This document shows positions 8,258-16,998 of a DNA stretch of 64,000 nucleotides, one piece after another. This DNA comes from Nocardioidaceae bacterium UBA4001 (GTDB lineage: Bacteria; Actinomycetota; Actinomycetes; Propionibacteriales; Nocardioidaceae). The notes beneath the pieces were generated by a model. The model was given only the letters and a program-made list of their open reading frames with translations. It was not told where the DNA came from and did no database searches. How positions within the stretch are numbered: the stretch's first letter is position 1; every line of letters begins with the position of its first letter. The stretch covers positions 48,345 to 112,344 of the forward strand of contig DGBP01000049.1 in the NCBI GenBank assembly GCA_002384855.1. Direction: 5' to 3'. A program made the position numbers and the translations under genes.

Positions 8258-9096
8258 CGGCCTCCCCGGCCTCCGTCCTGGCCGCGGCGCGGACGCTACT
8301 GTTCGTGCCCGCCGACCGGCCCGAGCGCTTCGCGAAGGCGCCCGCGTCCGGAGCCGACCTGGTCGTGCTCGACCTCGAGGATGCGGTCGCCCCCGACGCC
8401 AAGACGACGGCCCGCGAGCACGCCGTGGCCTGGCTCGCCGAGCATGGCGGCGGCGTGCGCATCAACGCCGCCGGCACCGACTGGCACGCCGACGACGTGG
8501 CCGCCGTCGCCGCGCACGTCTGCGTGGTGATGGTCGCGAAGGCCGAGTCGCCCGAGGCTCTGACCGCCCTGGCCGCCCGGCTCGCCCCCGGGTCCGCGGT
8601 CCTCGCCCTCGTCGAGACCGCAGCCGGCGTCGCTCGTGCGGTCGCGGTCGCCGCGGCACCGGGCGTCGACCGGCTGGCCTTCGGCAGCTACGACCTCGCC
8701 GCCGAGCTCGGCGTCTCCCCCGACGACCGGGAGGCGATGGCGTGGTCGCGGGGCGCGCTGGTCGTGGCCTCGGCGGCGGCCGGGCTGCCCGCGCCGTTCG
8801 ACGGGGTCACCGGGGACATCCGCGACGACGACCGTCTGCGCTCCGACGTACGAGCCTCCGCCCGCACCGGCTTCTCGGCTAAGCTCTGCATCCACCCGCG
8901 GCAGGTGCCGGTCGTCCACGAGGCGCTGGCGCCGTCGGCCGAGGAGCTGGCCTGGGCCAAGGCCGTCGTGTCCGCGGCGGCGGGCGGCGGGGTGTCGGTG
9001 GTGGACGGCAGAATGGTCGACAAGCCGGTGGTGGAGCGGGCCCGGCGCCTGCTCGCCACCGTCCGCCCCGCACCCCCCGGAGAGGGACCAGTCTGA
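8254..9096 (+). CDS. CitE-like CoA-ester lyase (citramalyl/malyl-CoA lyase type)
   Basis: HpcH/HpaI-aldolase family lyase of 280 aa, lacking the ACP partner genes of citrate lyase. Motifs: RTLLFVPADRPERFAKA at the N-terminus (CoA/substrate Arg), DLVVLDLEDAV with the Mg-binding acidic pair, VRINAAGTDWHADDV, VLALVETAAGV with the second metal Glu, and KLCIHPRQVPVVHEAL near the C-terminus. Such stand-alone CitE proteins cleave citramalyl-CoA, malyl-CoA or methylmalyl-CoA into pyruvate or glyoxylate plus a short acyl-CoA. The GTG start overlaps the hydratase stop. It is the likely last enzyme of the pathway encoded by this operon. Confidence 0.85.
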   Translation: MTASPASVLAAARTLLFVPADRPERFAKAPASGADLVVLDLEDAVAPDAKTTAREHAVAWLAEHGGGVRINAAGTDWHADDVAAVAAHVCVVMVAKAESPEALTALAARLAPGSAVLALVETAAGVARAVAVAAAPGVDRLAFGSYDLAAELGVSPDDREAMAWSRGALVVASAAAGLPAPFDGVTGDIRDDDRLRSDVRASARTGFSAKLCIHPRQVPVVHEALAPSAEELAWAKAVVSAAAGGGVSVVDGRMVDKPVVERARRLLATVRPAPPGEGPV

Positions 9097-9345
9097 GCGC
9101 CTTCGACGACAAGGCGGCGACCTGGGACGACGACCCGACCGAGGTCGCGCGCGCCCGCGCCGGAGGAGGAGTTCGACCTCGTCGCGACGCTGATGACGCT
9201 GCACCACGGCTTCGAGCCCGACGACCTCGCCGCGCAGCTGCGCGACCTGGGCCTGACCGACGTCGAGACGCGCGGCGACATCTACGGCGTCGACAAGGAG
9301 GGCACCCGCTACCCGCTGTCCCTCGTCACCGCGGCCAAGGGGTGA
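9093..9345 (+). pseudogene. Remnant of a class I SAM-dependent methyltransferase
   Basis: The first frame reads SAFDDKAATWDDDPTEVARAR, the usual N-terminus of small SAM methyltransferases. It then breaks into another frame reading EEEFDLVATLMTLHHGFEPD, followed by LAAQLRDLGLTDVETRG and an LSLVTAAKG end, which is the C-terminal third. The central AdoMet-binding core (GxGxG and beyond) is missing, and the expected start codon is CTG inside the preceding stop context. An internal deletion with a frame change explains this. The fragment still sits in the position of a sixth operon gene. Confidence 0.65.
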
Positions 9346-9378
9346 CTCCTGGCGCCGCCGCCGACCACGTCGACCCGG

Positions 9379-9813
9379 TCAGGCCTCGAGGATGGTCTTG
9401 GCCTTCTCGAGGTTGGACCGCACGTCGCGCGCGTAGAGCTTCAGGACGATCGGGTCCGCGAACTTGAAGACGCCCTTCAGGGACTCCATCTCCTGATGCC
9501 AGTGGATCGTGGTGCCGTCGCCCGCGTCCTCGTAGTCCAGCGTGAGCGTGTAGGGGATCGTGGCGTCCTCGGAGACCAGCTTGGCGTGGCGTCCCGTCTC
9601 CTGCTCGACCAGATCGTCGGTCAGCTCGAGGCGGCGACCCGCCACCTTCACGACGCCGTGGCACTTCCGGCCGACCTCGTGCTTGCCGCCCGAGAGCAAC
9701 TCGTACTCGACGATGTTGCTGCTGTACAGGGGCACATTGTCCGGGTCGGTCATGAACTCCCAGACCTCGGTGCGCGGCTTGTTGATGACGATCGATTCGT
9801 CGACGGTGAGCAT
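9379..9813 (-). CDS. SRPBCC (START-like) family protein
   Basis: Protein of 144 aa with the helix-grip fold of polyketide cyclase/coenzyme Q-binding proteins. The start VDESIVINKPRTEVWEFMTDPDN is the classic first strand and helix, and the end GVFKFADPIVLKLYARDV is the long C-terminal helix covering a hydrophobic cavity. It probably binds a small hydrophobic ligand; neither ligand nor catalysis is predictable. It is a single gene with converging and diverging neighbours, and GGAAAGG lies upstream of the ATG. Confidence 0.75.
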   Translation of the reverse strand: MLTVDESIVINKPRTEVWEFMTDPDNVPLYSSNIVEYELLSGGKHEVGRKCHGVVKVAGRRLELTDDLVEQETGRHAKLVSEDATIPYTLTLDYEDAGDGTTIHWHQEMESLKGVFKFADPIVLKLYARDVRSNLEKAKTILEA

Positions 9814-9944
9814 GTGGTGCCGCCTTTCCGTTGTGGCCGGTCGGTTGAGCCCCCTCTCCGGAGGCTATTCCTCGACGGTGGCTCCCGGCAGGCCCGTTGT
9901 GACTAGCCCCTGGTGCAGAACGCGGGGGATGGCACCATCTCCCT

Positions 9945-11459
9945 ATGGGGACCGAAGCGGTGACCGAGGTCGAGCGGAAGTACGACGTCGGCGACGACGT
10001 CATCGTGCCTGCGCTGCACGAGCTGCCGGGGGTGGCCTCGGTGGCCCAGCCAGTCGAGCACCGGCTGGACGCGACGTACTACGACACCTCCGACCTCGCG
10101 CTGGCTCGAGCTCGGATCACGCTGCGGCGTCGCACCGGCGGGGACGACGAGGGCTGGCACCTCAAGCTGCCGGTTCAGGGGGACGCGAGGCAGGAGCTGC
10201 GGGTGCCGCTCGGCGACAGGCCGCCCGACGCGGTGCCGGAGGTCCTGGTGACCCGGGTGCGGGCGTACGTCCTGGGGCGGCCGCTGGTGCCGGTCGCAAC
10301 GATCTCGAACCGCCGGGTGGTGCACCGCCTCCTCGACCACGGCGGGGTCGAGCTGGCCGAGCTGTGCGACGACCACGTGACGGGCACCCGGCTGGTCGGC
10401 GGGGGCCACCGCGGCGAGCTGGTGTGGCGGGAGTGGGAGGTCGAGCTGGTCACGGCAGGGCCGGAGCTCCTCGACGCGGCCGAGGAGGGGCTCCTGGCTG
10501 CGGGGGCGCGCCCCGCTTCCGGGCCCTCCAAGCTGGCGCGGGTCCTGGACGTGGTCGCCCCTGCGGCTGCTGCGCCCGGCCCGGACATGACGGCCGGCGA
10601 GCTCCTGGTGGAGTACGTCGCTGCGCAGCTCGATCGGATCCGCGACCATGACGGGCCCGTGCGCGACGACGCGGAGGACGCCGTACACCAGATGCGGGTC
10701 GGCGCCCGGAGGTTGCGGTCGGTGCTGGCGACGTACCGACCCGTCCTCGATGCCGACGCCGCGGAGCCGCTGCGCGCGGAGCTGACGTGGCTGGGCGGGA
10801 TGCTCGCCGCCGCGCGCGACACCGAGGTGATGCGGGCGCGGCTGCTCGACCTGGTCGCGCAGGAGCCGGCCGAGCTCGTGCTGGGGCCGGTGGCCCGGCG
10901 GATCGGGACCGCGATGGACCAGCGGTACGCCACCGCACGCAAGGCCGTGCTGGAGGCGCTGGACAGCGACCGGTACCTGGCGCTGCTCGGCGCGCTGGAG
11001 GCGTTCGCGTCGCAGCCTCCGTCGACCTCGGCCGCCTCGCGCCGCGCCGGGGAGGTGCTGCCCGAGCTGCTGGAGCGGGACTGGAAGCGGCTGCGACGCC
11101 GTGCCGCAGACGCCGCGGCGGCGGACGCCGAGGGGCACGACCACGCGCTGCACGAGATGAGGAAGGCGGCGAAGCGGATGCGCTACGCCTCCGAGATGGC
11201 GGCGCCCGCGCTCGGGGACCCGTGGTCCACCGTCGCCGAGCGGTGTGAGGCGGTGCAGGACCTGCTCGGCGAGCACCAGGACACCGTGGTGCTGCGCGCG
11301 GCGTTGCGCGAGCTCGGCGTGCAGGCCCACCTGAGCGGGGAGAACGGCTTCACCTTCGGCCGGCTGCACGCGCTCGAGCAGGCCAGGGCCGGTGAGCTGT
11401 CGCGGGAGCTCACCGAGGCGGTCGGTGAGCTGCCGAAGAAGGCGGCCGGCTGGGGGTGA
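9945..11459 (+). CDS. CYTH-CHAD domain protein
   Basis: Protein of 504 aa. The N-terminal CYTH tunnel domain (about residues 1-200) carries the family signature VERKYDV and the alternating Arg/Glu strands TYYDTSDLALARARITLRRR and WHLKLP. The C-terminal CHAD domain (about 220-500) is a helical repeat with conserved His in VHQMRVGARRLRSVL and in LHEMRKAAKRMRYASE. CYTH domains act on triphosphates or polyphosphate, and CHAD domains bind polyphosphate granules, so it is probably a polyphosphate-associated or triphosphatase protein. No linked polyphosphate kinase is visible here. Confidence 0.88.
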   Translation: MGTEAVTEVERKYDVGDDVIVPALHELPGVASVAQPVEHRLDATYYDTSDLALARARITLRRRTGGDDEGWHLKLPVQGDARQELRVPLGDRPPDAVPEVLVTRVRAYVLGRPLVPVATISNRRVVHRLLDHGGVELAELCDDHVTGTRLVGGGHRGELVWREWEVELVTAGPELLDAAEEGLLAAGARPASGPSKLARVLDVVAPAAAAPGPDMTAGELLVEYVAAQLDRIRDHDGPVRDDAEDAVHQMRVGARRLRSVLATYRPVLDADAAEPLRAELTWLGGMLAAARDTEVMRARLLDLVAQEPAELVLGPVARRIGTAMDQRYATARKAVLEALDSDRYLALLGALEAFASQPPSTSAASRRAGEVLPELLERDWKRLRRRAADAAAADAEGHDHALHEMRKAAKRMRYASEMAAPALGDPWSTVAERCEAVQDLLGEHQDTVVLRAALRELGVQAHLSGENGFTFGRLHALEQARAGELSRELTEAVGELPKKAAGWG

Positions 11460-11550
11460 GGTGTGAAGGCAGCCCTCAGCCGCCGGCGTCCCCGTAGCCG
11501 GGACGTGCGGGCACCACTCGCAGCACGGCCGAGCGTCCCCGCCCGTCGAC

Positions 11551-11766
11551 ATGACCTGGACCGGCTTCGGCGACACGTCACGCAACGTCTGGTACGACAA
11601 GTACACCTCCGGCGGCGAGACCTACGTCTCGAAGTACGACTCGACCGAGCGGTCCGCCACCGTGGACGGGTTCATCGGCGCGATGGGCTTCACCGACGAC
11701 GCCGACGACGAGGCCTACGGCTGGCTGTCGCTGACCAAGGAGTTCGAGCGCGGCTCCAGCCGCTGA
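11551..11766 (+). CDS. Small hypothetical protein (71 aa), possibly a fragment
   Basis: Acidic and aromatic-rich short protein (MTWTGFGDTSRNVWYDKY, ending AYGWLSLTKEFERGSSR). No signal peptide or membrane segment. Amino-acid composition looks coding, unlike the Arg/Pro-rich shadow frames around it, but no family is recognised. It may be a small free-standing protein or the end of a longer lost gene; no strong ribosome site is seen. Confidence 0.4.
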   Translation: MTWTGFGDTSRNVWYDKYTSGGETYVSKYDSTERSATVDGFIGAMGFTDDADDEAYGWLSLTKEFERGSSR

Positions 11767-11800
11767 CGCTCCTGCTGCCTACGACCCGTCACCCGGAGCA

Positions 11801-11846
11801 CGTCGCCGGGTGGCGGGTCGCGTCGCCGGGTGGCGGGTCGCGTCGC
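11801..11846. repeat. 20-bp tandem direct repeat
   Basis: The unit CGTCGCCGGGTGGCGGGTCG occurs twice in tandem (11801-11840) and is followed by the beginning of a third unit (CGTCGC). It lies in the gap between two hypothetical genes. Probably simple slippage expansion. Confidence 0.6.
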
Positions 11847-11899
11847 GGCGCCGAAGGTGCCATTGACCCAGGTCGGGACCGAGGACGAGTCTGGGTGGC

Positions 11900-12523
11900 A
11901 TGCCTCGCTCGCTGCGCCCCGGTGCCGTCGACGAGCTGCGGGTCAGGCTCGTCTTCAGCCGCGTGCTCGAGGGCCCCGCGCACGACGTCTTCATGCTCGA
12001 CGTACGTCCTCCCACGGCGTCCGAGCCCTTCGACGGGACACCGATCCTCGCCCTGCTCGACCCCGTGCTGTACGCCGGTTCCGTGGCGGACGCCTACGTG
12101 GTGCACCTGAACCGGACGCACTCCGGCTGGGCCGGCGGCGTGAGTGACGCGGAGATCGTGGTCGCGCTGTCGACGGGGATCGCCACCAGCATGGACCCCG
12201 CCGCCACGGAGGTCGTCCGGTCCGCCCTCCGCGAGGTGCTCCTACACGTCGGCGCGGAGCAGGGCTCCCCTCTCCCCCACGACGAGGCGATGTCCGAGGC
12301 GCGGATGAGGGTCGAGAAGGTCTTCCCCGACGTCCGTGCCGACGCGCTCGTGCTCACCGACGAGGAGCACGTCGCGGCCGAGGGGAGCTGGTCCGTGGGC
12401 CTGAGCCTGTCGACCATCGCTCGCTTCGGCGTGGCGATCGGCTTCGTCGACGGCGACCCGCAGACCACCCACGTCCGGCGTACGCCCGGCAGCGAGATCG
12501 TCGACTCCGTCGGCGCCGAGTGA
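11900..12523 (+). CDS. Hypothetical protein (207 aa)
   Basis: Unrecognised protein. The first half has a hydrophobic strand pattern (DELRVRLVFSRVLEGPAHDVFMLDV) and a small helical stretch (VVALSTGIATSMDPAATEVVRSAL). The second half is acidic, with MRVEKVFPDVRADALVLTDEEHV and a short hydrophobic strand WSVGLSLSTIARFGVAIGFV. No clear transmembrane helix or signal peptide. Codon use looks like real coding sequence. Stand-alone gene, with no functional context. Confidence 0.5.
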   Translation: MPRSLRPGAVDELRVRLVFSRVLEGPAHDVFMLDVRPPTASEPFDGTPILALLDPVLYAGSVADAYVVHLNRTHSGWAGGVSDAEIVVALSTGIATSMDPAATEVVRSALREVLLHVGAEQGSPLPHDEAMSEARMRVEKVFPDVRADALVLTDEEHVAAEGSWSVGLSLSTIARFGVAIGFVDGDPQTTHVRRTPGSEIVDSVGAE

Positions 12524-12757
12524 GTCCGTCGGTCCGAGCACCGTGGACTCGGCGTCGGCCGTCACACACCCGGACGACGTCGAGCCGGGTCGGAAGCAGC
12601 CTGCGTGGACGCGGCGCCGGCTGCGCGGGCCGTCACGCCCACTCCAGCCGAGCGGCACGGCCATGCGACCATCTGACAGCCAGCCAGGTGTAGACCCCGA
12701 CGACGAGGCAGGCGTAGGCGGCGAAACCCCCCGGCTGCTCCACGCGCATCGGGATTT

Positions 12758-13993
12758 CTACCCAGATGCTGGTGGTCCGTCATGACCGGTTGGCGACTCG
12801 TCGAGCAGCATCTCGACGGCTCGTCGTGCCCCGTCGGTGCGGATCGTGCCGGCCACGGCTCGTGCTCGGGCGCGGGTCTCACCGGTGAGTGCCGTGGCTA
12901 GCGCGGTCGACAGGGACACGGTGGTCGGGGCCGGTCCGTCGTGGGCGGCGCCGATGCCGAGTGCGGCCACGCGGCTCGCGAAGTACGGCTGGTCGGCCAT
13001 CTGTGGCACCACGACCTGGGGCACACCCGCCCGAGTCGCCGTGGTCGTCGTACCGGCGCCGCCGTGGTGGACGACCGCAGCCACCCGGCCGAACAACGCC
13101 TGCTGGTTGACCTCGCCGACCTCGAAGCAGTCCTCGCCGTCGTCGATCGCAGCAAGGCCGGCCCAGCCGCGGCCGAGGACGACGCGGCGCCCCTGCGCGC
13201 GGACCGCCTCGATGGCCACCCGCGCGAGGTCCTGCGGCGCGCGCAGGCTGCCGTAGCCGACGTACACCGGCGGTGCCCCCGCGTCGAGGAACTCCTCGAG
13301 GTCGGCCGGGAGCGGGCGGTCGTCCGGCAGGATCCACGCCCCGGTCTGCACGACGCCGAGGGGAGCCGGCTCCTGCCACGGAGCCAGGACCGGGTCCGCC
13401 GCGAGCCACGGCCGGTCGCCCAGGACGAGGTCGCGGACGTCGTCGACCGGGGGCAGGCCCGCCTGTGCGCGGTGCGCGTTGACGAGCTCGCCGAAGAGGC
13501 TGTGGTAGTTCTCCCGGTCGATCCGGTCGAGCTCGCGGGGGTCGGTCACCTCCGCAGGGACCGGCCGGAGCGGGAGCGGCTGCGGCCGGTGGTGGGGGGA
13601 CGGCAGGTAGATCGGACAGTAGCTCACGGCCTCGGTCCGGATGCCCAGCATCTCCCCGACCGACCGGGCCGCCGCCACCACCGACACCAGGCCGCTGGTG
13701 ACCAGCGCGTCTGCTCCCTCGGCCGCGGGGGCGAGCACGTCGAACTGGGCGGCCATCAGCTCGGCGGCTCGCTTCGGCACGTCCGCCGGAGTGGGCGGCG
13801 TCGGCGCGTGCACCAGGTCGCGCACGGAGTAGCCGACCGGCACGAGGGGTACGCCGACCTCCGCCGCCCGCTCCTCACAGTCCGGCGGCGCGCACAGCGT
13901 CGCCTCGGCGCCGAGTGCCTGCAGCTGTACGGCGAGCGCGAGCATCGGCTCGATCCCGCCGCGGGAGTCATAGGTCGACAGCACCACACGCAC
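12758..13993 (-). CDS. UGT/macrolide-type glycosyltransferase (GT1)
   Basis: GT-B-fold glycosyltransferase, 411 aa. The N-terminal domain begins VRVVLSTYDSRGGIEPMLAL, the usual acceptor-domain start with an invariant Gly-rich loop. The C-terminal donor domain contains VYVGYGSLRAP, then VAAVVHHGGAGTTTTATRAG and QVVVPQMADQPYFASRV, the nucleotide-sugar signature of vancomycin/macrolide glycosyltransferases. The GTG start is chosen because it matches the family N-terminus; the 17 residues further upstream are Arg-rich. No aglycone-biosynthesis genes are linked, so it may glycosylate a xenobiotic or a natural product. Confidence 0.85.
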   Translation of the reverse strand: MRVVLSTYDSRGGIEPMLALAVQLQALGAEATLCAPPDCEERAAEVGVPLVPVGYSVRDLVHAPTPPTPADVPKRAAELMAAQFDVLAPAAEGADALVTSGLVSVVAAARSVGEMLGIRTEAVSYCPIYLPSPHHRPQPLPLRPVPAEVTDPRELDRIDRENYHSLFGELVNAHRAQAGLPPVDDVRDLVLGDRPWLAADPVLAPWQEPAPLGVVQTGAWILPDDRPLPADLEEFLDAGAPPVYVGYGSLRAPQDLARVAIEAVRAQGRRVVLGRGWAGLAAIDDGEDCFEVGEVNQQALFGRVAAVVHHGGAGTTTTATRAGVPQVVVPQMADQPYFASRVAALGIGAAHDGPAPTTVSLSTALATALTGETRARARAVAGTIRTDGARRAVEMLLDESPTGHDGPPASG

Positions 13994-14195
13994 GGCGTGC
14001 TCCGTTCTCCGCAGGTCTTGGGCCCGGCGGCGATTGTGGGGCACGACGGGGGCCTTGCCGCAAGACCCCCTGCCGGCTGTACCTTGGAGGTGAAGGGCCG
14101 ACCCGGCGTCGACCCTTCGTCATGGGGCGAGCGACACGCAAGCCTGAGTAGTAATACTGAGGCGCATCGGCTCGTTTTCGGGCACCGTAGTGGTC

Positions 14196-14603
14196 ATGAA
14201 CGAGCCAGCTGTGCCGCTCGCGTTCCCCGCCCCACCCTCGTCACGGTCCGAGCCGGTGGGGTGGGCGGTCGTGTTCGGGGTGGTGGCGAGCATCGCGGTC
14301 GCGCTCCTCGCCGGAGGGCTGCTGGTCATGGACGCCATCACCTACGGGATCGCCGCCGTCTTCGCCCCTGATGCGCTCGCGGCGCCGGACGACGGCCGCT
14401 ACCTGCTCGCACTCGTCTTCGGGGTCGTCGTCTGCATGGCCGGGGCGCCGGCCGTGGCCTGGGTCGGCTTCGGACGGGCGAGCCGCACCTGGCCGGCGCT
14501 CGTCCAGGGGCTGGCCGCTGCCGTGGTCGCCGCCGTCGCGTCCGTCTGCACGCTGCTCCTCGTGCTGGGGATCAACCCGGTCGACTTCGTGGCCGCCCTG
14601 TAA
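14196..14603 (+). CDS. Small integral membrane protein, unknown function
   Basis: Protein of 135 aa with a proline-rich N-terminal tail followed by about three to four hydrophobic helices (VGWAVVFGVVASIAVALLAG; LLALVFGVVVCMAGAPAVA; AAAVVAAVASVCTLLLVLGI). A GTG two codons upstream is an alternative start. Not recognised as a family member. It converges on the carboxyethylornithine-synthase-like gene across an inverted repeat. Confidence 0.5.
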   Translation: MNEPAVPLAFPAPPSSRSEPVGWAVVFGVVASIAVALLAGGLLVMDAITYGIAAVFAPDALAAPDDGRYLLALVFGVVVCMAGAPAVAWVGFGRASRTWPALVQGLAAAVVAAVASVCTLLLVLGINPVDFVAAL

Positions 14604-14634
14604 CCCCCGCCGGCCCGGCCCGACCAACGACCGT

Positions 14635-14710
14635 CGGACATGCACATGTCGCCGTACGACGGGCGTCTCCCGCCTGACCGGACGCCCGGCCCGCCATACC
14701 TGCATGTCCG
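14635..14710. terminator. Nested inverted repeats between convergent genes
   Basis: The outer arms CGGACATGCA (14635-14644) and TGCATGTCCG (14701-14710) are a perfect 10-bp inverted repeat. Inside it, CGGGCGTC (14660-14667) and GACGCCCG (14681-14688) form an 8-bp GC hairpin. It sits between convergent stops at 14603 and 14747. A bidirectional terminator is the simplest reading; there is no U-tract. Confidence 0.4.
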
Positions 14711-14746
14711 TAGGGCGGGGGTGGTGGCCGCTCGACGGGTTCTCGG

Positions 14747-15916
14747 CTAGGTGGCGATCGGGTGGTGCGGGTGCTGCGGCGAGCGCCCCTGGAAGGTCAG
14801 GATCGCCGGGTTCTGGATGACCCCGTCCTGGATCTCGACGGCGCGGCGGATCGTCGGGTGCTCCCGCCACGCGCTCGGGCCGGCGAGGACCGGGCCGACG
14901 AACGGCAGGATCGCCTCGCTGTTCACCCAGGTGGCGGACTTCCAGAGGTACGACGGGCTGTGGTCGACGGCGTAGTAGGTGACGTGGTCACCGACCGTGA
15001 ACACCGGGTCCTCGAACGAGGTGGGCTTCGCCCAGCTGAACCCCATGCCCTCGTCGCAGGAGACGTCGACGACCAACGAGCCCGGCCTCATCGTCGGCAG
15101 GTCCTCGTCGGTCATGAACATCTCGGGCGAGTCGGTCTGCTGCAGCACGCAGTTCACGATGACGTCGTGCCGGGCGAGGAACTCGGGCACCGGTACGGCG
15201 CCTCCGTCGGTCTCCACCTGGGTCGCCCGACCGTTGACGGGGCGGCGGTCGAAGTGGAACAGCCGAGCGGAGTGGATCGGAGAGGCGACGGCTGAGACCT
15301 CGCGATGGGTGAGGACGTCGACGTCGTGCACGCCCAGGGAGTTCAGGGCCAGCACCGCGCCTCGGGCGGTCGCCCCGAAGCCGATGACCACGCCGTGCAG
15401 CGGTGGCCCGTAGTGGCCGGTGGCGCCGTTCAGCTGGAGGGCGTGCAGCACCGAGCAGTAGCCGGCGAGCTCGTTGTTCGCGTGGAACACGTGGAGGTTG
15501 AAGGACCCGTCACGGTTCCAGTGGTTCATCGCCTCGAACGCGATCAACGTCAGCCGCCTGTCGATGGCGACCTGGGTCAGCCGGTCGTCCTGGACGCAGT
15601 GCGGCCAGCCCCAGAAGACCTGGCCCTCCCGCAGCTGGGCGATGTCGTCGAGCATCGGCTTCGGGTTCAAGATCACGTCGCACTCGGCCACCAGCTGCTC
15701 CAGGGAGCCGAACCCCGCGACGTGCGCCCTCAGCTGCTCGTCGGGGAGGCCGAAGCGGTCGCCGTACCCCTCCTCGAGGAAGATGCGCTGCTGCAGGTCC
15801 GACGGGATCCGTCGCAGGTGCCCCGGGTGCAGCGGCAGACGGTGCTCGTTCTCCTTACGTGAGCTGGCGAAGACGCCCAGGCTCAGGCCGTCGTCCGCGG
15901 CGCTGTCGGACTCCAT
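14747..15916 (-). CDS. N5-(carboxyethyl)ornithine synthase-like / alanine dehydrogenase-family protein
   Basis: Protein of 389 aa with the two-domain AlaDH/PNT fold. The N-terminal half contains KENEHRLPLHPGHLRRIP and RIFLEEGYGDRFG, close to the Ceo family. The NAD(P) domain has VVIGFGATARGAVLALNSLG, and VVDVSCDEGMGFSWAKPTSF lies in the substrate region. Ceo enzymes reductively condense pyruvate with the delta-amino group of ornithine. The gene is alone, with no opine-catabolism neighbours, so the natural substrate is open; an alanine-dehydrogenase-type reaction is the alternative. Confidence 0.75.
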   Translation of the reverse strand: MESDSAADDGLSLGVFASSRKENEHRLPLHPGHLRRIPSDLQQRIFLEEGYGDRFGLPDEQLRAHVAGFGSLEQLVAECDVILNPKPMLDDIAQLREGQVFWGWPHCVQDDRLTQVAIDRRLTLIAFEAMNHWNRDGSFNLHVFHANNELAGYCSVLHALQLNGATGHYGPPLHGVVIGFGATARGAVLALNSLGVHDVDVLTHREVSAVASPIHSARLFHFDRRPVNGRATQVETDGGAVPVPEFLARHDVIVNCVLQQTDSPEMFMTDEDLPTMRPGSLVVDVSCDEGMGFSWAKPTSFEDPVFTVGDHVTYYAVDHSPSYLWKSATWVNSEAILPFVGPVLAGPSAWREHPTIRRAVEIQDGVIQNPAILTFQGRSPQHPHHPIAT

Positions 15917-16009
15917 GACGATCCCCTTCCGTGCACGAACCGGCGCTGGGCCGGTCTCACCTCGTCACGCTACGCCCGCGCCGGGTCCGGGGACGCCCGG
16001 TTCGCGGTC

Positions 16010-16570
16010 CTAGAGGAACTCGTTCGGGTCGAACTCGTCGATGGGGATGATGCGGACCCGCGGCAGCCGCTCGTTGAACGCGTGCACGTCGTACTCGAGG
16101 TCGAAGAACTCCAGGCCCTTGTCGGTCAGCTCGAGGAACTCGTGGTTGCGGAACTCGGTGAACCCCACGACGCCCACCCGCCGGCCGTCGAGGAGGTCGG
16201 CGATCTGCTCGACGAAGTCCCCGTCGTTGCTGACGAGCTGGACGTCGGCCCGGCGGCGACGGAGCTCGACGAGGGTGCGCTGGATCGCGATGTCGACGAC
16301 CTTCTCGCCGACGCCGCCGGAGAGGGCGACGGGCCGGTAGCCGATGGCCAGCAGGGCCTGGACGAACGACATCGGGAGCTCGTTGTTGGCGGCGAGGAAG
16401 AACAGCCCCTTCGCCGGCTGTCCCCATTGCTCCTGGGCGTGCTGCAGCAGGCGCTCCCACCGCGGCCGCTCCTCGGGGCGGGGTCGCCTACCGAGGATCG
16501 AGGTGCCCAGGGTGGCGTCGATGTTCTCCCCGTCGACGAGGACGTACGTAGTGCGCAGCTCCTCGTCCAT
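16010..16570 (-). CDS. NYN-domain (LabA/PIN-like) putative ribonuclease
   Basis: Protein of 186 aa. Signature acidic residues are in YVLVDGENIDATLG at the N-terminus and in VQLVSNDGDFVEQIADLLDG, both typical of NYN domains with PIN-like metal-dependent RNase chemistry. The middle strand GEKVVDIAIQRTLVEL also fits. Probably acts on RNA in the cytoplasm. No toxin or antitoxin partner is seen next to it. Confidence 0.8.
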   Translation of the reverse strand: MDEELRTTYVLVDGENIDATLGTSILGRRPRPEERPRWERLLQHAQEQWGQPAKGLFFLAANNELPMSFVQALLAIGYRPVALSGGVGEKVVDIAIQRTLVELRRRRADVQLVSNDGDFVEQIADLLDGRRVGVVGFTEFRNHEFLELTDKGLEFFDLEYDVHAFNERLPRVRIIPIDEFDPNEFL

Positions 16571-16998
16571 AGGATGAGACTACGGCCGGTTCCGGTCAGG
16601 GGCACCCGATCCGGCCCATCGGCGCGGCGGCTGGGTTGCACTCCGTGGAGATGATGGCCGTGCGCGGCGACGAGCGGCCACGAGGACACCGCCCACGACG
16701 CGCGGGTCCTGGGCCTCGTCACGGCGGCGCTCGCCGTGGTGGGGTGCGGGCTGCTGGCTCTCTGGTGGCGACGGTCAGGCGCTCCACGGCACAGGTGAGG
16801 GGCGGCGGGCGCCCAGAACGGGTCGAAAGTGACTAGCCGGACCACCCCATCCGCCGAGATTTAACTTGACGCATCCGTGCTATGGAGGTAGGCGACACCG
16901 CGGAGGATTCTCGGTCTAGGCGGGCTCCGACTCGTCCTCGTACTCGGCTCTGGTGGGCGGGCCGATGAGGAGTCCACAGGACTCACGGGGGCGCTCTC
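16571..16998. other. Intergenic region with possible decayed membrane-peptide frame
   Basis: About 430 bp without a convincing gene. One frame at about 16699-16799 reads LGLVTAALAVVGCGLLALWW and ends at a stop, which looks like a transmembrane peptide, but it has no start codon in frame, so a frameshifted remnant is possible. The right end carries the promoter of the downstream operon. Confidence 0.35.
16866..16894 (+). promoter_or_regulatory. Possible sigma-70-type promoter
   Basis: TTGACG (16866-16871), then a 17-bp spacer, then TAGGCG (16889-16894), in the gap before the EEP nuclease/patatin unit. The -35 is good and the -10 is weak, as is common in actinobacteria. Confidence 0.3.

Noticed and set aside
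11801..11846. CRISPR-like or regulatory repeat
   Set aside because: Only two and a fraction tandem copies without spacers; simple slippage repeat.
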